A DNA stretch of 64,000 bases from Stramonita haemastoma (lineage: Eukaryota; Mollusca; Gastropoda; Neogastropoda; Muricidae). Each line of letters starts with the position of its first letter. The first letter of the stretch is position 1. Of the stretch, positions 30,726-41,701 are shown piece by piece. The notes beneath the pieces were generated by a model. The model had not been told where the DNA came from. It did no database searches and saw only the letters and a list, made by a program, of their open reading frames with translations. The stretch covers positions 35,897,428 through 35,961,427 of the forward strand of contig CM060320.1 of the NCBI GenBank assembly GCA_030674155.1, read 5' to 3'. Made by a program: the position numbers and the translations under genes.

Positions 30726-31620
30726 CAACACTCCAACTACGTACACAACACTACCATAAAACCACAAAAGAGAAAACAACACAACAGGCTATCATCGTCT
30801 GCGCTAAACACATCCATCCACTTTACACCCAATTTCTGTACTGCGGAGGGGGTGAACAGATCCAGCTTCACTCTCTCAAACATCCGTGTCCCTGACACCC
30901 ACAAACGCTGAAAACCTATCACAACAAACGTAAGGCAGTACCGGAAACAGCCAATTATGCAACACACAACCAATCACAACGCAAACAAATACACCGGAAA
31001 TCAAAAACAACATGTCCCCATAAGATATAACTCGAAGGTTAAAATAAAAAAATTTAAAAGGACATCTTATATAAACTTTGACATAATAATTCTCTCCAAA
31101 GCATCTTAAAGCCTCTGATTAAAAATGGAAAAAAAATCACATGGAATCATATGAATTCTCGAAACGTGTTTTTAAAGCAGTATTTGACATATTCTCATTT
31201 CACAAGCAAACATTTTTTGTAACTCTTTTACAAAACTTGTATACACGAGAGCAAAAATTTCTCACACTCTACTAACAGCATACCCCAAAGCAAAATTCCA
31301 TCATTTCGCTTCAGCATACTTTGAAGCAAATATTCTTTTACATTCTCTATCTACGATGCTCTTAAAAGCAAAATCTGACATGCTTCCCTTTCAGTTTTAT
31401 CAAAATCTATACACATAAACCATCCTTTTCTTCTGGAACAACAAGCGAAAACTTGTACACAAAACCACCATTTCTCCAAAACATATTAAAGACCTGATTA
31501 TAAAAGGGCAGTATTTAGCAAAATAATTTCAGCCTGGAAAAATTCAGCATTGCTACACATTTTACACAGAGGGAAATTTCCATACACAGACATATGCACG
31601 TGCAAAACATGCCCCCCCCC

Positions 31621-31651
<31 letters not shown>

Positions 31652-31776
31652 ACATTCTCTCACTCTTTATCCGATTTACTCAGAAACAAGATTCGACACA
31701 ATATATTAAAAAAAAAACCCAAACCAAATCATCAATATAAAATCCTGAGCTCAACAAAAGACAAGCATCACAGGAC

Positions 31777-31837
<61 letters not shown>

Positions 31838-32585
31838 CTTACAGAGACAAATGATCAGACCTTAAAACCCATACGGGATTGATCAACCCATAGCGCTGTT
31901 TCTTTGTCTCCATAATGTTGTTTCCATTGCCGTTTCCATTTGTGACCCAGATTTTCAAATCAAGTTTTACAAATAAAAAAGAGATTTGTCAAAACATATT
32001 CCGGTAATTCCAAGTACAAAAATATTCGAACCCTGAGAGAGACATTCACAAAAGAAGAGCAAATTACCCAGAGCACAGGCCACCCTGCTGTTATCCAACT
32101 GAAAGAAAAATAAATGACTAAAAACAAAAAAACTCAATCAAAAAGAAAACAAAAAAGAGAAAAAAAACAAAATAGCACCAAAAAGGACAGTTTTAAAATT
32201 ATGATTGGAAAGATTTGACCAAAACTATTACTGAAAAAGTCCTTGAAAAAAAAAAAAGTTCTAACTGAAAAGTTTTCAGAAAAATTATGACAGAAAAAGT
32301 TTTGGAGAAAAAAATTTGATGACAGAAAAAGTTTGGAGAAAAATCATGACTGAAAAGGTTTCACAAAAATAATGACAGTTTTGAGACAAATGACAGAAAA
32401 AAGTGCTGAAAATACTTATAGTGTGGGAATGCTAAAGAGAAAAGCAAAACACCAAACTCCCCCCCCCCCCCCCCCCCCCCAAATAACAAACTCCAATAAA
32501 AATAAAATATATACCCAAACTAGACGACAACTGAATGTTCACAACACTGAAGTAATTAAAAAAAAAAAACACATCATGCACAACA

Positions 32586-32631
<46 letters not shown>

Positions 32632-33366
32632 ACACACACACACACCCTTCAGGACTAATACAGATTGCATTTGGGAATCTTCAACAGTTTTTTTTTTCCT
32701 TTGAAGGACAAACAAAGCAAAATGACTGATAGATGGATATCGATATCGAATCTAGTTTTCAATCATGAAAATGCCATGAAAAGAGCAGCATATTTCACAA
32801 AAGCCTTAAGTACACACATCACACTGAGATAACAGATCAGGAATCATTACAGTTCAAAAGGCTGCGCTAAAAAGGTGTCAGACATGCAACTGTAGAACCG
32901 ACTGTGAGTGCACACGTACACTTACACCTCCCCTTCTTTCTACACATCACTTCCCTTTTTATTCTATATCAATATCACTTCTAAAATGAAAAGAAATTAA
33001 AACAAAAAACACATATATATGTACACCATCATCTGCCCCACAAATAGCAAAACACAGCAACTCTTTTTTTCTAAACTCTTCCATTTTTTGCTTTAATCCC
33101 TTACTTCAACAGAAACAAAATATGTACCCAAACTCCTATCAAGTCCCAATAGCTTACAAACTTCCACATATTTACTCCCAAAATGTTTTAACATTAAACA
33201 AAACAAAACCCCAAATCTTCCCAAAACTCCCCCCCCCCCCCCCCCCCCCCCCCAAAAAAAAAGGGAGGTACTGCATTTTACCACACAAAGAAAGCAAGAG
33301 ACGTTTCCTATCCCATGACAGTACACCGTCACTACAAGGAAACGAACCTAAAACCCTGTCGAAACG

Positions 33367-33567
33367 TCACACAAACTTGACGTGTTTGGTGGAGGTGTAC
33401 TTGTAGTACTGGTAGCGCAGCTGAAGGTAAGCGGTGTGCAGGGCCTCCACCAGGGAGCGACACACATGAGAATCGAAGATGCGGCAATACAGACTGAGGC
33501 CCAGGATGAGCAGGCAGAAGCAGCAGCTGAAGATCAGGATGGACAGTATCGTCCGCGACAGCCAATC
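33367..33567 (-). CDS. CNST: CNST exon 10, C-terminal transmembrane domain and stop
   Basis: Encodes [28 protein letters not shown], then [20 protein letters not shown] and a tail ending [11 protein letters not shown]. The 20-22 residue hydrophobic helix followed by a short tail matches the consortin C-terminal domain layout. The tandem acceptor CAG-AG allows 33567 (phase 0) or 33569. Confidence 0.86.
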   Translation of the reverse strand, partial: DWLSRTILSILIFSCCFCLLILGLSLYCRIFDSHVCRSLVEALHTAYLQLRYQYYKYTSTKHVKFV

Positions 33568-33709
33568 CTCTGAAACACACACAACATGTACCACACACAC
33601 GCATGGGTTTGGTTTTCTTTGTTTTGTCATTTCCCCTTTTGTGTGCATCCTCTCTCCTCCTCTCTCTCATCATCACCCTCATCTCTCTCTCTCTCCTCCA
33701 TCCTCTCAC

Positions 33710-33748
<39 letters not shown>

Positions 33749-33759
33749 ACTATCTATCA

Positions 33760-33790
<31 letters not shown>

Positions 33791-35609
33791 CATCCTTTTG
33801 GTGCAAGTAAACAGACACAAACTAACATCTTCAGTCTTTCCTCCTGAACAAACCAACACACAAGCAGACAACAGAAGTTACAGACAGGCAGGACAGACAG
33901 ACATTACAGACAAAGAGACAGCAGACAGACAGATGTTACATACAAACAACAGGCAGACAGACAAACAGGCAGGACAGACAGATGTTACAGACAGGCAGAC
34001 AAACAGAAGTCCCAGATCACCTTGGCCCTGTGATGAGAGTTATCCACCACAGATTCATGGAACCGCACCTGTTTCTTTTCTCTGTCTGCAAACACAAATT
34101 ATAAACTTTCAAATCAAAAACAATACCACCAAAAAAGCAAACCCTCCCCCCATAAACAAAAAAAAAAGAAGCCAACTTTCCCCAACCCCCCTCCCCCCCC
34201 CCCAAAAAAAAAAGAAGAAAAAAAATTCCCCCTGTCTGCAATCTAAAATAAAACCAAACTAAAATCAATAATTTAAACAAAATAACATCAAAAAAAAAAG
34301 AAAAAAAAAATGATGAAATCGTGCCCCCCTCAATCAGCGATTCTCCGCCTCCTCTCCCCCCAAAAACCTGTGCAAGACTGAAAATGAGTCTACAAAAAAT
34401 TGTGTACAATGTGATATCGAACTCAATCCTGTGCAACAAATTCTAAAACAACCCCTCCCTCCCCCCTCCACAACTCCCCCCCTCCACAACTTTCCCCTCC
34501 ATCCCCCCCCCCCCCCAAACCCCAAACAAAACCAAAAAAATCCACCCAGAACCTCCTACTCCACTATGAAATTGTTCCTAAGAGCAAAAAACAGCAGAAG
34601 CAGTGTACCAGAGTTTTTACGATGTCGAGAATGGAGACAGGGGTGCCATCACCGGTGGGTGTGGAAGGGGTGGATCCCTCGCTGTCTGTGACGATGGGTG
34701 CCGTGCTGTTTTCAGCCGGGGTGTCCAACGTCTGCATAGAATCTGTCCACAGGCATTCAAAAAAATTATTATTTTATTTTTTTTTTTAGAATTTTTTTTT
34801 GTCCACAGGCATTGTCATCATGAACAGTCAATTCAAGAGTTTCTGTAGAGCATTTGTATAAAAAGGTAACGGTAAAAGGTGTCCCATAACCTAGGCCGTC
34901 GTAGGGAGTGAGGCATCAGAGACCTCAACTTTTCTAGGGGCCAGCATATCATAGCAATATCATACATATATAGCAATATCACACCTACAGCTATATCATA
35001 CCCATACCAATGTAACATCCATAGCAATGTCATAAGGTGAAAGGTAAAGGTGTCCCATAATGTAAGTGGTCGTAGGGGAGCAAGGCATCAGAGACCTCAG
35101 CTTCTCTAGGGGCCAGCATACTGAGGGCAGCGCCCATCTTCTCTCCCTCACTGCTTTACCTTCCCTGACCCTAAAGAAGAGCAGGCATCTGGGTGAACTG
35201 GGGGAACTGTACTGAAGCCAAGGTGGGGCAAACGCCCACCCACCCAACCGGTAACCACGCTCGACTCTGCTTAACTTTGACTTAGGGGAAAGCGAGTGCT
35301 CTGACCACTTAGCTATCCCACCCTCGTAGCAATTTCATACCCAGAACAATATCAGACATAAAGAAAAAATCAAGGGACAAGGCAGAGAAGGAAGCAGGCA
35401 GGCCATACCATTGTACTGCAGCTTTCCCACTTCAGCGTACAGAGAAGCAAACAAGTCCAGGCTTTCCTGAGTTTTGGGGTGGCGTTCACCAAACAGTTGC
35501 TGCCTCAGTTTTGTGCACTGGACAAGAAGAAGAAGAAAAGAAAAAAAATGCTTTGCACAAAAATAAAGAGATGTGTACTATGTATCCATGACAAAATGAT
35601 CAGAGAGAG

Positions 35610-35686
<77 letters not shown>

Positions 35687-35732
35687 TGGGGTGTGTGTGT
35701 GTGTGTGTGTGCGTGTGTGTGTTTGTGTCTTG

Positions 35733-35821
<89 letters not shown>

Positions 35822-36222
35822 AGTGCGTGTGTGTGCTGCGCGCGCGTGCGGTGCGTGCGTGCGTGTGTGTGTGTGCACGCACGGGTATGTGTGTGTGTGT
35901 GTGCGTGCATGTAGAAGAGAAGAATGAGTGCACACTCGTCCAATGCTTTGCATCCATTACCAACTGTGACCATGCATTAGCATCCATTAACTTCAATGTC
36001 AACACGCCAAAAACACTGCAGTACATTATGTTAATAGCACTGTGTAGCATCGCTATGAAGTGATACACCATTTCCATATTTGTTTACACCTGACGAATTA
36101 AAAAAAAAAAGAGAAAGAAAATCATTTGTCCATACAGAAAAAATAAGTTTGGTTATATGATATTTCTCCATGATCTCAAACATCTGTCATTGTCTAACTG
36201 TCATCAAGTCATATTTCTCTGT

Positions 36223-36269
<47 letters not shown>

Positions 36270-36275
36270 ATGTGT

Positions 36276-36370
<95 letters not shown>

Positions 36371-36815
36371 TGTGTGTGGTGTGGTTGTTTTTTCATGCAT
36401 TTCTATGTCATAGATATGTGCATATTTCTTCCATTTTCCTTTTTTTACCTCTATGGCTGGGTGTACAAAAAGCAAGTAACTCTTAATCTATTACCCTCTG
36501 AAAAATAAAATTGTTCAAATTGTTAAATTATGAAAGGCGCGAAGCTGTGGAGTTTAAATGCGGTTAGTTCCTACTATGATAAGCACTGGCAAGCCCCAGA
36601 AAGCTTAAAGGTGTAAGTGTCAGTGATGATATGGGGGAGGGGGGGGGGGGGGGGGAGGAAGAGAAAGGGATGTGTATGTGCATATGTGTGTGTCAAGTCA
36701 AGTCAAGTCAAAATTTTATTTCCAGATGGTGCATTGAGTAAGCAATAAATTTGCATTTCTTCATCAAGCCATCTACCTAAAAAATCAAAACAAAACAGTG
36801 TGTGTGCGTGTGTGC

Positions 36816-36882
<67 letters not shown>

Positions 36883-38540
36883 TGCGCGTGCATGTGCATG
36901 CATGTTTGTGCGCGTGCGTGCGTGCATGTGTGTGCGCATGCAGGTCTGGTAAACATGTGTGCTCCATGTATGTGCTGTTTTCTTACCTGTGTGCGCGTGC
37001 GCGTGCATGTGCATGCATGTTTGTGCGCGTGCGTGCGTGCATGTGTGTGCGCATGCAGGTCTGGTAAACATGTGTGCTCCATGTATGTGCTGTTTCCTTA
37101 CCTTCCAGCATACTCTAAAGCCAGCTCAGGTCTGAAAACAAAACAAAAAAGTGAATATTTTATTAATCGAACAACCACCTATATAATCCCTAGAGATAAA
37201 AAAAGAGCCCCCTCCCAACCAAAGCAAACCACAATCCCTTTGTCATACTTCCATTTGAGCACTGCATATCAAAGTATGATCAAACATACAGGCTAGTATT
37301 TCCCCATCTCACTCTTCACTCATATACAAATATTTCACATCCTACAAGAAACGGCATAGAATAGATCTATACATCCTATCACATATTTTCAAAAGTAAAA
37401 TGTATTCAAACCTCTTTTTTTTTCTTTTTTAAAATTTTTTTTAAATGAGTGAGTGTGGTAAGGGAATGCAGAGAAGAGAAGAGAAAGAAGAATCACAGAG
37501 AAGACATACACATACAGAAGATATACAAAGATATACACACAGAAAAGATACATATACACACAAAGATATACACACAGAGAGGATATACACACGAGAGAAA
37601 GACATACACACAGAGAAGACATACAGAGAGAGAGGGGAAGAAACACAGAGAAGACATACACACAGAGAGAAAAGAAGAAACACAGAGAAGACATACACAC
37701 ACAGAGAAAAAGAAGAAACACAGAGAAGACATACACACTGAGAAGACATACACACAGAGAAAGAAGAAACACAGAGAAAGAAGAAACACAGAGAAGACAT
37801 ACACACACAGAGAAGAGAAGAAAACACACAGAGAAGACATACACACACAGAGAAGACAAGGAAACACAGAGAAGAACACACACACAGAGAAGACATACAC
37901 ACAAAGAAGACATACACACAAAGAAGACATAAACACACACAGAGAAAGAAGAAAAACAGAGAAGCCATACAATCTACACTAAACGCAGAACTCACTGTTT
38001 TTTGTCCAAGCAGAGTTTGGCCAGGTGTTCATACTCCTCTGCTCTCAGCGTCTCCATGGTCATCATGTCAGGTTCTCCACTACCTGGCTGAGGCTCCTCT
38101 GCATTGGTGGCCGTCAGTTCCTCTGCAATGCCACAGTGTGGGGGGGGGGGGGGGGGGGGTCACCAATTGTCAAAATATGACCAGCGTCTGCTGTAAAGTG
38201 CACTGAAGTCACTTTCTTCTTTGTTTTGTGTGTTTGTTTACTTTTTGGACTGTAGGTTATGATTATTCACAAAAAAATGTAAATATCACTATTGTTATAG
38301 AGTATTTGTGATATATGTTGCATGTGCACATTTTAAAGGTGATATTACAGATTTTCCAGTATACATATCATGTACTGATGGTAACAATAAAACAAACCCC
38401 CCAAACTGATGGGGCTTTTTGACTTACAGAAGAAAATATTTTATTTGAAAGGATAAGGTTCATATTTTGTTTACAATTCTGCAAAATTACAAATTACAGA
38501 GGAAATAGTTCACAAGAAAATCACAATGTTAAGTTTACTA

Positions 38541-38611
<71 letters not shown>

Positions 38612-38765
38612 CACACAAACACACACACACACACACACACAAACACACAAGCACATGGATACACAGATAAAACACCTGACATGAGATGAGAGCAACTTCT
38701 CTTTTTACACAAGCAAGTTAAACATAGACTTAGTTTGAAAGAGAGAGAGAGAGGAGGAGAGAGAG

Positions 38766-38828
<63 letters not shown>

Positions 38829-40061
38829 GAGGAGAGAGAGAGGAGAGAGGAGAGGGGGGGGGGGGGGGCAGTTGGCATCTTTTATATTCAAGAACAGTCT
38901 TGACTAAAGACTCACAGCCCAGATATTCTGTGGTATTTATAACAAAAACCAAGACACTTTTCAACACAACACACAGAGAATTTTATTTATTTTTTGGCAA
39001 TCCTGAACATCTTACCCAGTTTCTTTTGAATTTCTTCTGTGTTGATCAAGGCATTTTCGTAATACAGTTTTTCAGCCTGGATGAAATGTATCGCCTTGTC
39101 ATCTGAATGATCGCTAAGGAAAAACATAACATCTCACATGCAAAATAAAAAAAACAAACATATGGCTTAACTCCTGGAGAACCATGTAGTTGAAGAGACA
39201 ATACGACTATGCTGAATATACATAGGAAGGAAAGTGAGGAAACATATCGAGAAAGGAAAAGTCATGGCCAAGTGATTAAAAGCATTTGACTTCAATCCCA
39301 AAAGTCTTGGGTTCAAATCCTGGCAGCAGTGTCTGAACGATATATTACATTTATGTTTGCAACATCCAGAAAACATCTTCCTCAGCAGACAGTCTCAGGA
39401 TCACTTTCACGACTTTCAAACTGCCTTCTTTCAAATAATGATTTTTTTTGTAGTTGTTCTTCAGCTAGAGCTCTGCAGTACATCAATGGTGAATTTTACA
39501 AATAATATAGCAATTTATCAATGGTGACATTTCACAAATAATACAGCAATTCATCAATGGTGAGATTTCAGAAATAATATAGCAATTCATCAATAGTGAG
39601 ATTTCACAAATAATCAGTGATTGCTTACCCACCATTTAAGCTACCATGTTCAATTTCGGGGATGGTGTCACGAGCATGATTTTATAAACATTCATCCATT
39701 CATACCAGAAAGAAATGGCCTTCTGGCTACTTTTCAAAAAAAGACGGAACAGGCTTTAACACGTGTGCAAGATGTTCTGCATGCGTTCTCACAAGGAACC
39801 TTGGTTTAAACTCTCATCCAAAGGACTTTTGGGGGAGTGGAGTTGGCACTGATGTTAACTCAACAGGCTCTTTGGAGATGGCTTGAATTTGGGCCATGGA
39901 TCATGAGTGCAACACTTTAACCACTTTTGCTATTTCACACCTTTATTTTTAATGTCAGGTTTAGTCACTTGAGTTTGTATAATTTCAGGTTTGTTTTACA
40001 TTAACATTCTATGTGTTAATATGTCATATTTATGCACACACACACACAACACACACACACA

Positions 40062-40092
<31 letters not shown>

Positions 40093-41659
40093 CACCACAC
40101 ACACATACACACACACAATTTCAATTTTTCCTTTTGATCGTCTGGTATCACTTTAAGTGGAAAGACGTTAAACTGAAGACTACTACTACTACTACAAACA
40201 CACATATACAGTGCTTTGTGGAAGTGTGTGTGTTACAATATAAATTATTATGTGAGAAGAACTTAGGCACCCCTGTGCACAAATCCAGCATAACTCAGTC
40301 AAGGGGTCTGGGCCCAGTGCTAAAATCAGAGCCACTCTTTCTTTTACCCCAACACCCCTCCCTTTTCTCCACCCTCCCTGGCTTTCTAAAAGGTCGGTTC
40401 CTACTATAATTATCATCCACTGGCCCCAGCTGGGCTGAAATGGGATGGAATAGACAGCAGCTGAGAGTAGCTGACAGTGAGGAAACTGACAGCTGAGGCA
40501 CACAAGTCTTCATACCAGCATGCGTGTGCAGCAATTTTTGAGAGGAGGACGAGATGGAAGTGTTTGACTTTACAGCTGAGTGGGACGAAACCGTATTGAT
40601 AATGTACCAACAAAACATATGAAGCCCATCTCTCCAAGCTGTGCAACAATACTTTTCAAGGCTTTCTACAAAACCCAAAACTAGAGTACTTGCTCTAACA
40701 CCTCTATCTTTTTTGTTTTTGTGTTTTTGGATGCAACAGCTGGACCTATTTTTGGAACAGATGCTACAGTTGACGTTACAAATATAAATTACAATATGAG
40801 TACTGTCATTATGAATATGAATGACAGTCATACACTGCTGTTGTGTATATCAATGGTAGTCATCGAAAACTGACAGGTTTGTGACAAACAACGGTTCATG
40901 AAGGTGAGTAAACAATTGTTATTTCAGTTATTTAAAAAAAAAATTCAGTTTATGTTATTCTTTTATTTCATGGATAATGGAATAAGCACTCAAGTGTTTT
41001 TTTGTTTTTTTTTTAACATTCAGCCCTCGTGTATGCAGTTTTGCAAATTTTGTCATCCGTTCCCATCGGCACATAATGGCCTACTTTTCTGAAAAGCGGA
41101 ACAGATTTTAACGTGTGTGCAAGATATTCTGCATGCATTCGCACACAGGACCTCAGTTTATAGTCTCAGTCAAAGGATTTTTGGGGGGAGTGGAGCCCGC
41201 ATTGATGTTAACCCAGGGAAAAATATCCTCTTGAATGAGATTCAACAAGGGTCAGCAGACCACAAGCGCAATGCACATCACTCAAACCACCAGGCTATTC
41301 TGTCATAACTTCCTAGGGAACTGGTTTCTGTTAATAACATTTTCAAGGATACATTCTTGATTCTGGTAGTAGATCTCTGCAATCTGAAAACGGAATTCAT
41401 TGATTATGAATATTAAATTAACCAAAAAGTCAGAATTGAAGATGGATCAAATAAATGAGAGAAAAGTATCATTGTGTGGCACTTCACTGCATTGCCATGT
41501 TTACACTGTTCTGTATTGTTTTGGTATAATTAAAGTTGTAATATTATTAATACTACTATCATTATTGTTGTCAATATCTTATTATAATTCACATATTTTC
41601 TATCATCACCACTGTCAACACACACACATGCACGCACATGCACACACCAACACACACAC

Positions 41660-41701
<42 letters not shown>

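Noticed and set aside
33868..34008. Regular CAGACAGA units considered as a CRISPR-like array
   Set aside because: Units are contiguous and imperfect, with no spacers; the host genome is eukaryotic.
37441..37995. Long frames of 177-184 aa on both strands over the CACAGAGAAGACATA array
   Set aside because: Composition-driven; all three frames are open, and the repeat lies in a CNST intron.
39262..39330. A possible tRNA gene (A and B boxes at 39262 and 39312)
   Set aside because: No convincing acceptor stem; similar heads occur in SINEs, so it is taken as a SINE relic. The same applies to the SINE-A heads.
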